Origin: Lachnospiraceae bacterium
Lineage (GTDB): Bacteria > Bacillota > Clostridia > Lachnospirales > Lachnospiraceae
Reading direction: 5' to 3'
NCBI GenBank assembly: GCA_017482205.1
Contig: JAFUNK010000023.1
Location: forward strand, 1-64,000
DNA: 64,000 nt
Shown here in pieces: positions 57,196 to 64,000 of the stretch. The stretch's first letter is position 1, and the number at the start of each line of letters is the position of its first letter. The position numbers and the translations under genes were made by a program. The notes beneath the pieces are model-generated. The model was not told the DNA's origin, did not search any database, and worked only from the letters and a program-made list of their open reading frames with translations.

Positions 57196-58368
57196 ATGAG
57201 CGAAGAATACATATACAGTTTTAACCGTAACTATATCAAGTGGAAAATAGCGGTGAATGAAGGGCAAAAAGTAAGATATCAGTATCAGATTGTAACCACC
57301 AGAAAACTGGCAGGACTGTTGGCAGTGGACATGTATGCTACCGACGGTGAACATGCATTGTATTATGATATATCTTCCATGCAGAGTCTGGAGAAATGGT
57401 TTACTAAAGAGAAAATCAATAAGAAGTGGATTGGACGTATTGCCCAGGGTATAAAAACAGCACTGTGTTCCTTGGAAGAATATTTGTTGGACGGCAGAAA
57501 TTTATTAACAGATCCGAAGCATATTTTTGTGAATATGGAAAGCGAAAAAATATATTTTGTATATTTTCCTTATTATATAGAAGAAATACAACAAGATATG
57601 GAAAAGTTTTTGACTTTTCTAGTAGAGAAAGCGGATGAGCAAGAATCCGATACTGTAGAAGCCATTTATGATATTTATGCGAAATGGGAAAGTCGAAAGG
57701 AACAGTTTACATGGGAAACCTTTTTGTCTTTGTGGGAAAAGCAGGTAGAAAGTATGGCAGAAAAAGAAGTTGCGGAATTTATCAGAGAAGAACTCCAAGA
57801 AACCACGTTGTCAGAAGAAACAAAGCAGGAAAAGCAAAAGGAGTCTTTAGGCAAAAAGGATATTGCGGATTTTTTCTTTGGACGACATAAGTTTGTGAAT
57901 AGGAAAGCCTATCGGGAAGGTGTGGCGGCTGAGGATTGGGAGTATAAAGGGGAGGCTGTAAAACAGAAAGGAATACCCGAAAAGACCACCGGTGGGGAAA
58001 ATGCTTTTAAAGGAGATGTGTCTGAGAAAGTTATTTTCAAAGAGATAGACAATCTGCTTGAAGATACAGAGCCTGAAGAGAGAAAACTCTATGGCAATGG
58101 GAAGCAGAACAGGCGGGTACTGCGTTTGGAAAAGTTGCCGGCAGTGATTGGGAAAAAAGAAGAAGTGGCAGATATTGTATTGCAGGATGCTTCCATCGGC
58201 ATTATGCATGCCAGATTTACGGAAGAAAACGGACAGGTGTATCTGGAGGACTTGAATACAGAACAGGGAACATACAAAAACAGTGTGCGCCTGAAGCCCT
58301 ATGAAAAAGTAGAAATTTTGCGGGAGGATGAAATCAGATTGGGAAAACTGGAATTTACCTATCGTTGA
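57196..58368 (+). CDS. DUF6382-FHA domain protein
   Basis: The 390-residue protein has an N-terminal domain (1-190: YIYSFNRNYIKWKIAVNEGQ, WIGRIAQGIKTALCSLEEYLLDGRNLLTDPKHIFVNMES, VYFPYYIEEIQQDMEKFLTFLVEKAD) of the DUF6382 type, a charged linker, and a C-terminal FHA domain (about 295-390) with LEKLPAVIGKKEE, DASIGIMHARFTEENGQVYLEDLNTEQGTYKNSVRL. FHA domains bind phosphothreonine, so the Tad machine may be under kinase control, but no kinase is in the window. It is the last clear gene of the pilus operon. Confidence 0.85.
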   Translation: MSEEYIYSFNRNYIKWKIAVNEGQKVRYQYQIVTTRKLAGLLAVDMYATDGEHALYYDISSMQSLEKWFTKEKINKKWIGRIAQGIKTALCSLEEYLLDGRNLLTDPKHIFVNMESEKIYFVYFPYYIEEIQQDMEKFLTFLVEKADEQESDTVEAIYDIYAKWESRKEQFTWETFLSLWEKQVESMAEKEVAEFIREELQETTLSEETKQEKQKESLGKKDIADFFFGRHKFVNRKAYREGVAAEDWEYKGEAVKQKGIPEKTTGGENAFKGDVSEKVIFKEIDNLLEDTEPEERKLYGNGKQNRRVLRLEKLPAVIGKKEEVADIVLQDASIGIMHARFTEENGQVYLEDLNTEQGTYKNSVRLKPYEKVEILREDEIRLGKLEFTYR

Positions 58369-58455
58369 CACTTTAGGGGACAAATGATACTCTTTTAATG
58401 AAAGAAAAAGAAATATCTATATTCGTGCATGACGGAAATCGGAGGCATAATCAGT

Positions 58456-59106
58456 ATGCAGTTGGGCGGATATTTAAAAAAGATAAAGGCGATGCCGTAT
58501 ATCAGTATTATTTTAATTGTATGGAATGTAATTCTATTTCTAATATGTACATTTACCGGTGAAATGTTATATAATGAAGGTGGTTTGAGTCCGGCAGCCT
58601 GTTTGGATGATGGACAGTATTACAGACTGATTACAGCCATGTTTTTGCATGCGGATATACAGCATTTACTAAATAATATGGTATTACTGGGCGGTCTGGG
58701 TGCCATGTTGGAGCCGGAAGCGGGACACACCGGTTTTGGTATACTGTATTTTTTGTCCGGTTTGGGAGGGCAGATAGTTTCCCTAATTTACAAAATGTTT
58801 TCAGGGGAGTGGTATGTGGTTTCTATCGGTGCCAGCGGAGCGGTTTTCGGACTGGTTGGTGTGTTGCTGGCGATGAGCTTGTGGGGGTCACGTAAAATGC
58901 CAAATGTGACATGGCAGAGAATACTGATTGTGGTGGCATACTCCCTTTACAGCGGAGTACAGGCGGCAGATATTGACAATGCAGCACACATCGGCGGATT
59001 TCTGGCAGGAGCCTTGTCAGGATTGGTGATGTGTGTCTGGCACAGATTTTTTGGTAAAGCAACTCGTAAAAACTTTCCACAAAAAGAATGGGAGCAGAAG
59101 AGATGA
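58456..59106 (+). CDS. Rhomboid family intramembrane serine protease
   Basis: The protein has 216 residues with about six membrane helices: YRLITAMFLHADIQHLLNNMVLLGGLGAMLE, the catalytic serine in SIGASGAVFGLVG, and the catalytic histidine in IDNAAHIGGFLAGALSG. Both residues of the dyad and the HN segment are intact. An in-frame ATG at 58429 exists, but GGAGG (58441-58445) precedes ATG 58456. It cleaves membrane proteins; the substrate is unknown. Its stop overlaps the next start (ATGA). Confidence 0.95.
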   Translation: MQLGGYLKKIKAMPYISIILIVWNVILFLICTFTGEMLYNEGGLSPAACLDDGQYYRLITAMFLHADIQHLLNNMVLLGGLGAMLEPEAGHTGFGILYFLSGLGGQIVSLIYKMFSGEWYVVSIGASGAVFGLVGVLLAMSLWGSRKMPNVTWQRILIVVAYSLYSGVQAADIDNAAHIGGFLAGALSGLVMCVWHRFFGKATRKNFPQKEWEQKR

Positions 59107-60098
59107 ACATTAATATTTATTATGGCGGCAGAGGTTTAATGGATGACCCTACCTTATTTGTTATTAACAAGATGCAGGAGGTTTTGGATGAACTGCATGT
59201 AAAGGTAGAGAGATATGATCTGCATGAGTTGAAAAACAGCATTACAACTCTTCCACAGACTTTGAAGAATGCAGACGGTATTATTCTGGCAACCACTGTG
59301 GAGTGGTACGGTATCGGCGGCTATATGCAGCAGTTTTTGGATGCCTGCTGGTTGTACGGAGACAAAGAAAAAATTGAAAAGATATACATGTGTCCTGTGG
59401 TAATGTCCACCACATACGGCGAAAGAGAAGGGAAACTGAATCTGGCAACTGCATGGGAAATTCTGGGTGGTCGTCCCTGCAGTGGTATCTGTGGTTATAT
59501 TGTGGATACTGCAGAGTTGGAGATGAACAAAGATTATATCAATATTATTGAAAAGAAGGCAGAAAACCTGTACAGAACCATCAATCAGAAGATTGCCAGC
59601 TTACCGGCCAGCAATCAGGTGGTTAAAAAGGCGGTATCCGTTACCAAGAATATTGATCTGACACCGCAGGAGTCCAAGCAGCTTTCCCAATATGCTTCCG
59701 ATGACAGTTATGTGCAAAGACAGAAAGAAGATATTCAGGAGCTGACCAGTATGTTTAAAGACATGATGGGAACGCCGGAGGAAGAAGGCGAAGAATATAT
59801 TACACAGTTGAAAGATGCATTTAAACCGCAGCCGGGATTTAAGGCGGATTATAGGATTTATATAGGAAGTAAAAAAGAACCCTTGCAAATAAAAATCAAT
59901 GCGGCACAGATGGATTGCGAGTACGGAGAAGGTGGTCCGGTAGATGTGGAAATCCGTCTGGAAAAGAGTGTACTTCAGGATATTACCTGTGGACGTATGT
60001 CATTCCAGAGAGCGTTTATGTCCGGAGAGATGAAGATGAAGGGTGACTTTAAGATACTCAGGACATTGGATCAGTTATTCGTGTTTGAAGAAAAATAA
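59103..60098 (+). CDS. Flavodoxin-like / NADPH-dependent FMN reductase fused to SCP2 sterol-carrier domain
   Basis: In the 331-residue protein, residues 1-160 are flavodoxin-like (MNINIYYGGRGLMDDPTLFVINKMQEVLDEL, ADGIILATTVEWYGIGGYMQQFLDACWL, PVVMSTTYGEREG). Residues about 225-331 match the SCP2 fold (KPQPGFKADYRIYIGSKKEPLQIKIN, then FQRAFMSGEMKMKGDFKILRTLDQLF). SCP2 domains bind lipids, so the reductase may act on a hydrophobic substrate. ATG 59103 is translationally coupled to the rhomboid stop. Confidence 0.85.
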   Translation: MNINIYYGGRGLMDDPTLFVINKMQEVLDELHVKVERYDLHELKNSITTLPQTLKNADGIILATTVEWYGIGGYMQQFLDACWLYGDKEKIEKIYMCPVVMSTTYGEREGKLNLATAWEILGGRPCSGICGYIVDTAELEMNKDYINIIEKKAENLYRTINQKIASLPASNQVVKKAVSVTKNIDLTPQESKQLSQYASDDSYVQRQKEDIQELTSMFKDMMGTPEEEGEEYITQLKDAFKPQPGFKADYRIYIGSKKEPLQIKINAAQMDCEYGEGGPVDVEIRLEKSVLQDITCGRMSFQRAFMSGEMKMKGDFKILRTLDQLFVFEEK

Positions 60099-60119
60099 AA
60101 GGTGAAAAGAGGATATACC

Positions 60120-60530
60120 ATGAAAAAAGCAGATTGTATATTTTGTAAAATTGCAAACGGAGAGATTCCCTCCAAGACATTGCATGAAGATGAAAACTTT
60201 CGTGTGATTTTGGACTTGAGTCCGGCGACAAGAGGGCATGCGTTGATTTTGCCCAAAGAACATTATGACAATTTGTATGAGCTGCCTGAGGATACTGCGG
60301 CAAGAGTTATGAAGCTGGCAAAAAAGATGGCAGTAGTCATGACGGAAAAATTGCAGGCAGATGGCTTTAATCTGGTACAGAACAATGGTGAAACCGCAGG
60401 TCAGACAGTAATGCATTTTCATATGCACTTAATCCCCAGATACGAGGAAGACGGACAGCATATCGGTTGGAATCCGGGAGAAGTGACACAGGAAGAACTG
60501 GAAGAAATTAAAAAGAAGATTACGGAATAA
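60120..60530 (+). CDS. HIT family protein (Hint-like nucleotide hydrolase)
   Basis: The 136-residue protein begins with DCIFCKIANGEIPS, with a CxxC zinc motif, and carries the histidine triad MHFHMHLIPR near the C-terminus. The pattern DLSPATRGHALILPKEHYDNLYEL is typical of Hint phosphoramidase-type HIT proteins, which hydrolyse AMP-lysine or similar nucleotidyl adducts. ATG 60120 (MKKADC) is preferred to ATG 60102. It lies 21 bases after the flavodoxin-SCP2 gene. Confidence 0.94.
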   Translation: MKKADCIFCKIANGEIPSKTLHEDENFRVILDLSPATRGHALILPKEHYDNLYELPEDTAARVMKLAKKMAVVMTEKLQADGFNLVQNNGETAGQTVMHFHMHLIPRYEEDGQHIGWNPGEVTQEELEEIKKKITE

Positions 60531-60546
60531 GTGATACGGGAACGAT

Positions 60547-61389
60547 ATGAGAGAATTACATGTCAGTGAAATAACAAAAGAAATTAAAGAAATGTGTATA
60601 GAAGCAAATCATTTTCTTTCAAAAGATATGGATATTGCAATGAAGAATGCACTTTCTACGGAAAAGACTCCTTTAGGGTGTCAGATTTTGACACAATTGC
60701 AGGAAAACCTGCAAATTGCGGGAGAAGATATGATACCCATTTGTCAGGATACCGGTATGGCAGTTATTTTTGTGGAAATCGGTCAGGAGGTTCATTTTAT
60801 TGGTGGCAGCTTAGAAGAGGCCATCAATGAAGGTGTGCGTCAGGGTTATACGGAAGGCTTTTTGAGAAAATCCGTAGTCGGAGACCCTTTAATCAGGGAA
60901 AACACAAAAGACAATACCCCCGCCGTTATTCATTATGAGATGGTAACCGGTGATAAAGTGACAATAACTGTTGCGCCCAAAGGCTTCGGAAGTGAAAATA
61001 TGAGCAGGGTATTTATGCTAAAGCCTGCTGACGGTATAGAAGGTGTCAAGAATGCAGTGTTGACGGCAGTAAAGGATGCCGGCCCCAATGCATGTCCGCC
61101 CATGGTGGTGGGAGTGGGTATCGGCGGCACCTTTGAAAAGTGTGCATTATTGGCAAAAAAGGCGCTGACCAGGCCGGTAGACAGTCATTCCCATATTCCC
61201 TATGTAAAAGAAATGGAAGAAGAATTGTTACAGAAAATCAACGGACTGGGAATCGGACCGGGAGGATTGGGTGGCACAACCACGGCATTGGCGGTTAATA
61301 TCAATACCTATCCTACGCATATTGCGGGACTGCCGGTTGCGGTAAATATTTGTTGTCATGTGAACAGGCATGTTGTGCGGACTTTGTAA
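60547..61389 (+). CDS. Class I fumarate hydratase, alpha subunit
   Basis: The 280-residue protein is the N-terminal half of class I (iron-sulfur) fumarase. It has the three cluster cysteines in IPICQDTGMAVIF, GPNACPPMVVGVGIGG and AVNICCHVNRH, plus the conserved MLKPADG and HSHIPYVKEMEEELLQKINGLGIGPGGLGG. With the beta subunit encoded next it interconverts fumarate and malate (or acts as a related tartrate dehydratase). The ribosome binding site is weak (ACGGGAACG). Confidence 0.95.
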   Translation: MRELHVSEITKEIKEMCIEANHFLSKDMDIAMKNALSTEKTPLGCQILTQLQENLQIAGEDMIPICQDTGMAVIFVEIGQEVHFIGGSLEEAINEGVRQGYTEGFLRKSVVGDPLIRENTKDNTPAVIHYEMVTGDKVTITVAPKGFGSENMSRVFMLKPADGIEGVKNAVLTAVKDAGPNACPPMVVGVGIGGTFEKCALLAKKALTRPVDSHSHIPYVKEMEEELLQKINGLGIGPGGLGGTTTALAVNINTYPTHIAGLPVAVNICCHVNRHVVRTL

Positions 61390-61431
61390 TTTAGATAAAT
61401 AAGAAATACCAAAATTAGAAGGTGAAGAGCA

Positions 61432-61989
61432 ATGGATAAGCATATGCACACTCCGTTAACGGAAGAGATGGCAAAAGAATTAAAAGCCGGAGACTATGTA
61501 TACATAACCGGTACGATATATACGGCGCGAGATGCTGCCCATAAGCGTATGCAGGAAACACTGGATGCAGGTGGTGAACTTCCTATTGATATGAAGGATA
61601 CCATTATTTATTATATGGGACCGTCACCTGCCAGAGAGGGCAGACCTATCGGGTCAGCAGGACCTACTACGGCCAGCCGTATGGATAAATATGCTCCTAA
61701 ACTATTAGACCTTGGGTTAAAAGGAATGATTGGAAAGGGAAAGCGTTCCAAAGAGGTATTGGATGCGGTTGTCAGAAACTATGCAGTATACTTTGCGGCA
61801 GTAGGCGGAGCAGGTGCACTTTTGTCAAAAGCCATTAAGGCATCTGAGGTAGTAGCATACGATGATTTGGGAACGGAAGCCATTCGTAAATTAGAAGTGG
61901 AGAACTTTCCCGTGATTGTAGTAGCCGATTGTGAGGGAAATAATTTATATGAAACTGCTGTAAAAGAGTATGCCGTTTTGTCGGAATAG
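61432..61989 (+). CDS. Class I fumarate hydratase, beta subunit (Fe-S hydro-lyase C-terminal)
   Basis: The 185-residue protein carries the beta-domain motifs GDYVYITGTIYTARDAAHKRM, IIYYMGPSPAREGRPIGSAGPTTASRMD and GMIGKGKRS, and ends with AIRKLEVENFPVIVVADCEGNNLYE. It pairs with the alpha subunit 42 bases upstream. The conserved GPTT and GKG motifs are present, so the enzyme should be functional. GAAGGTGAAGAG precedes the start. Confidence 0.95.
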   Translation: MDKHMHTPLTEEMAKELKAGDYVYITGTIYTARDAAHKRMQETLDAGGELPIDMKDTIIYYMGPSPAREGRPIGSAGPTTASRMDKYAPKLLDLGLKGMIGKGKRSKEVLDAVVRNYAVYFAAVGGAGALLSKAIKASEVVAYDDLGTEAIRKLEVENFPVIVVADCEGNNLYETAVKEYAVLSE

Positions 61990-62000
61990 AATTACTGTAA

Positions 62001-62024
62001 AAAAACATTGACAAAGATGTTTTT
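62001..62024 (+). terminator. Weak terminator of the fumarase genes
   Basis: AAAAACAT (62001-62008) pairs with ATGTTTTT (62017-62024) around an 8-base loop. The stem is AT-only apart from one pair, so the call is modest. The tRNA promoter -35 starts in its loop. Confidence 0.4.
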
Positions 62025-62036
62025 CATATGTATAAT
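62008..62036 (+). promoter_or_regulatory. Consensus sigma-A promoter for tRNA-Ser
   Basis: TTGACA (62008-62013), a 17-base spacer and TATAAT (62031-62036), both exact consensus, 55 bases before the tRNA. Confidence 0.9.
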
Positions 62037-62090
62037 AACTCTTGCGTTGTTAATCAATGCAAAACTTGACAGAGTCAATTTTCGGATCGT

Positions 62091-62178
62091 GGAGAAATAC
62101 TCAAGAGGCCGAAGAGGCGCCCCTGCTAAGGGTGTAGGTCGGGCAACCGGCGCGAGGGTTCAAATCCCTCTTTCTCCG
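62091..62178 (+). tRNA. tRNA-Ser (anticodon GCT)
   Basis: The 88-base class II tRNA has acceptor GGAGAAA/TTTCTCC (62091-62097 with 62171-62177) and discriminator G62178. The anticodon arm CGCCC-CTGCTAA-GGGTG gives GCT, the long variable arm fits serine, and the T arm is GAGGG-TTCAAAT-CCCTC. CCA is not encoded. It reads AGC/AGU codons. Promoter and terminator are both evident, so it is transcribed alone. Confidence 0.97.
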
Positions 62179-62202
62179 TTTAGCATGCCGCTGGCAAGTG
62201 AG

Positions 62203-62236
62203 AAAAGGAATGTTTGAGTTCAAACATTCCTTTTTT
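62203..62236 (+). terminator. Terminator after tRNA-Ser
   Basis: GGAATGTTTG (62207-62216) pairs with CAAACATTCC (62221-62230) around AGTT, with flanking A and T runs. Confidence 0.9.
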
Positions 62237-62275
62237 GGTTATAAAAATGAATTTTTACATGAGGAGGAAAGCAGA

Positions 62276-64000
62276 ATGAATTGCCCAAGATGTGGAAAGC
62301 AACTAAAAGAAGGTGCAAAATTTTGCGGAGAATGTGGACTTCAGATGAATGAGATACCAATGATGAACCAGGCACTGCAGATGAACCAGATGCCCGTGAT
62401 GAATCAGGCACCACAGATGAATCAGATGCCTGTGATGAACCAGGCACCGCAGATGAACCAGATGCCTGTGATGAATCAGGCACCACAGATGAACCAGATG
62501 CCGATGATGAATCAGGCGCCGCAGATGAATCAGATACCTCAGCAGAAAAAGAGCAGTAATACAATCTTGATTATTATTTTGAGTTGTGTTGCAGCACTGC
62601 TTTTGATTGCAATTATTGCGGTTTTGGTTTGGCGAAACAGTAATGATGATGAATATAAGCTTACGAATAGCGGAAATGTAAGTCAGGAAAATGATGATGA
62701 AAGTAAGCCGGAAGAGACAGTGGAAGAATCGACGCCGGATACAAGTGATGTGGCAGAAACTGTTCCTGAAACAACTCCGGCAGCAGAGAGCATAGAGCAT
62801 ACCATCATGGTATATATGGTTGGTAGTAACCTGGAGCACAACGGTGGTTTAGGAAGTTTAGATATTGAAGAAATGGTTTTTGCAGATTATGGGGAAGATA
62901 CCCGTATAGTAATCCAGACAGGTGGTTGTTCAGACTGGTATATAGAAGGTATGACAGATGGACAGGTAGAACGTTGGGAAGTTTGTGACGGTGAACTGGT
63001 AAGGCTGGATACGCTCGGCGAGATGAGTATGTTAACGGTAGATGCATTGTCAGACTTTATTGAGTTTGCAGCAGAAGGATATCCGGCAGAAAAATATTCT
63101 CTGGTTTTGTGGGATCATGGTGGTGGTGTTCCTATTAGCTATGGATGTGATGATATGTTCCCCTATGATCAATTATATGATTATCAAATTGGGGAAGCAC
63201 TGGCACAGGCAGGTGTGTCCTTTGAATGTGTTATATTTACTGCTTGTAATATGTGTACACTGGAAGTGGCCATGTCCATCAAGGATTATGCAAAATACAT
63301 GGTAGCGGCCGAAAGTACTATGCTTGGTAATTCGCAGGAAGGTTCCGGTGTGGATTATGACGTCTGGTTAAATTATCTGGGAACGGAAGATGTGACTCTT
63401 TTAGAAAGTTATGAATTGCTGGTTACGTCATATATGGATACATTGGATTCAATGGGTGCAGCCGGTTCCATATCTCTGATTGATTTACGAAAAATACAGG
63501 ATGTATATGATGCCTATGTTGCATATATAGCTTCTGTACATGAAGATATATTAAACGGTGGATATGAAGAATATGCACTGGCACGCGGTAATTGTGGTTT
63601 GTATGAATATACAGAATCAGTAGATATTATTACACTGGCAACAACATATCCTACAGATGCATCTACAGAATTAATGAATGCAACCGTGAATGCGGTTTGT
63701 TATACGGAAAGTGACTATGCTTTCGGGCATGGTCTGGCAGCGTATAACCCCAGTGAATACATCCATTATTACGGATATGCACGAGAAAACATGGAAGAAT
63801 TGGGATATGGTACAGACATTTTAAGTTTTTATGATGACGTTGTCAGTATCGGACTTTCTTACATGGGAACGGAATATGTAGACGCATATGCGGGGGATTG
63901 GTTTAATGAACAACTTGCGTATGGAGAAGCAGGAGAAGATTATGAGCCCGGTACATATACTCTTGATGTAACGCAAATGGATGGTTATCAGGCAATAACG
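62276..64000 (+). CDS. Membrane-anchored clostripain-family cysteine protease with zinc ribbon (3' end outside window)
   Basis: The frame is open for 575 codons from ATG 62276 (GAGGAGG upstream) to the window end. Residues 1-21 are a zinc ribbon (Cys3, Cys6, Cys17, Cys20). Residues 28-89 are Met/Asn/Gln/Pro 12-residue repeats, 96-119 a membrane helix (ILIIILSCVAALLLIAIIAVLVW), and 120-172 an acidic linker. From about 175 comes a peptidase C11 domain with VYMVGSNLEH, the catalytic histidine in LVLWDHGGG (His281) and cysteine in IFTACNMC (Cys324). Clostripains cleave after Arg/Lys and are usually secreted; this one should stay tethered with the protease outside. Its N-terminal plan matches the protein encoded at 38249. 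Confidence 0.88.
   Translation, partial: MNCPRCGKQLKEGAKFCGECGLQMNEIPMMNQALQMNQMPVMNQAPQMNQMPVMNQAPQMNQMPVMNQAPQMNQMPMMNQAPQMNQIPQQKKSSNTILIIILSCVAALLLIAIIAVLVWRNSNDDEYKLTNSGNVSQENDDESKPEETVEESTPDTSDVAETVPETTPAAESIEHTIMVYMVGSNLEHNGGLGSLDIEEMVFADYGEDTRIVIQTGGCSDWYIEGMTDGQVERWEVCDGELVRLDTLGEMSMLTVDALSDFIEFAAEGYPAEKYSLVLWDHGGGVPISYGCDDMFPYDQLYDYQIGEALAQAGVSFECVIFTACNMCTLEVAMSIKDYAKYMVAAESTMLGNSQEGSGVDYDVWLNYLGTEDVTLLESYELLVTSYMDTLDSMGAAGSISLIDLRKIQDVYDAYVAYIASVHEDILNGGYEEYALARGNCGLYEYTESVDIITLATTYPTDASTELMNATVNAVCYTESDYAFGHGLAAYNPSEYIHYYGYARENMEELGYGTDILSFYDDVVSIGLSYMGTEYVDAYAGDWFNEQLAYGEAGEDYEPGTYTLDVTQMDGYQAIT
62381..62524 (+). repeat. Four in-frame 36-bp tandem repeats
   Basis: Four units (62381, 62417, 62453 and 62489 onward) encode MNQMPVMNQAPQ variants, with partial copies on each side. 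This is a coding linker repeat, not a CRISPR array: there are no unique spacers. Confidence 0.92.

Noticed and set aside
1-64000. Insertion sequence, integrase or prophage genes
   Set aside because: No transposase, recombinase or phage structural protein appears in any frame; the only mobile-type candidate is the noncoding palindrome at 25171-25339.

Overview
The window looks like a chromosomal segment of an anaerobic, low-to-medium GC Firmicute, most likely a flagellated member of the Lachnospiraceae (Clostridia). This rests on the gene content: a DUF4358/MBOAT/DHHW cluster, a DUF4956/VTC/CotH cluster, a compact Tad pilus locus with DUF5702 and DUF6382-FHA proteins, two-subunit class I fumarase, BofA, and strong AAGGAGG-type ribosome binding sites. 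Species cannot be named from the sequence alone. No transposase, integrase, phage gene or CRISPR array is visible.

Layout. 1-4.5 kb is an AT-rich accessory stretch: a truncated alpha/beta hydrolase, a decayed DUF3795 gene, GNAT acetyltransferases, a histidine phosphatase, an AraC/GyrI-like regulator, and a DUF3800 protein preceded by its own promoter-driven, terminator-ended structured RNA. 4.6-8.8 kb is a MarR-controlled heterodimeric ABC exporter with a long palindromic operator. 8.9-13.2 kb holds divergent DUF4956 and VTC-CotH-TatD genes. 13.4-19.4 kb holds a periplasmic-sensor diguanylate cyclase, a DUF2975/HTH/DUF4173 set and an ECF sigma factor with an RsiV-like anti-sigma factor behind an ECF-type promoter. 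19.5-25 kb is again accessory: an HTH-Fic protein, a NimA-like flavoprotein, GNATs, an AadE-like nucleotidyltransferase and a HAD-DUF3237-hydrolase fusion, closed by a 169-bp palindromic repeat element.

25.4-33.3 kb contains an ABC-F protein, a DUF4358-MBOAT-DHHW O-acylation cluster, an AbiF-type HEPN protein with a candidate cognate RNA, and a flotillin. 33.5-43.2 kb contains an orphan protein, a HAD-tyrosine phosphatase fusion, rsmA, a lipoprotein/zinc-ribbon pair sharing a C-terminal domain, and a 1006-residue acidic protein. 43.3-48 kb is flagellar (FliK-like, flagellin, FliS-like), followed by DUF2508 and BofA. 48.6-58.4 kb is a Tad/Flp pilus operon, apparently starting from a strong promoter, a four-hairpin leader and a probable ATT start codon. 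58.4-62 kb carries rhomboid, flavodoxin-SCP2, HIT and fumarase genes. tRNA-Ser(GCT) then precedes a membrane-anchored clostripain-family protease that runs off the window end.

The two most interesting modules are RNA-protein pairs: DUF3800 (1650-2476) and AbiF-like HEPN (30741-31726). In each, a near-consensus promoter fires directly into a short hairpin-rich RNA just upstream of the protein gene. Both resemble described motif classes, but these loci and their function remain to be tested. A recurrent arrangement is a sigma-A promoter overlapping the preceding terminator (15.1, 40.1 and 62.0 kb). All functional calls are from sequence reading and family knowledge; no database search was run.
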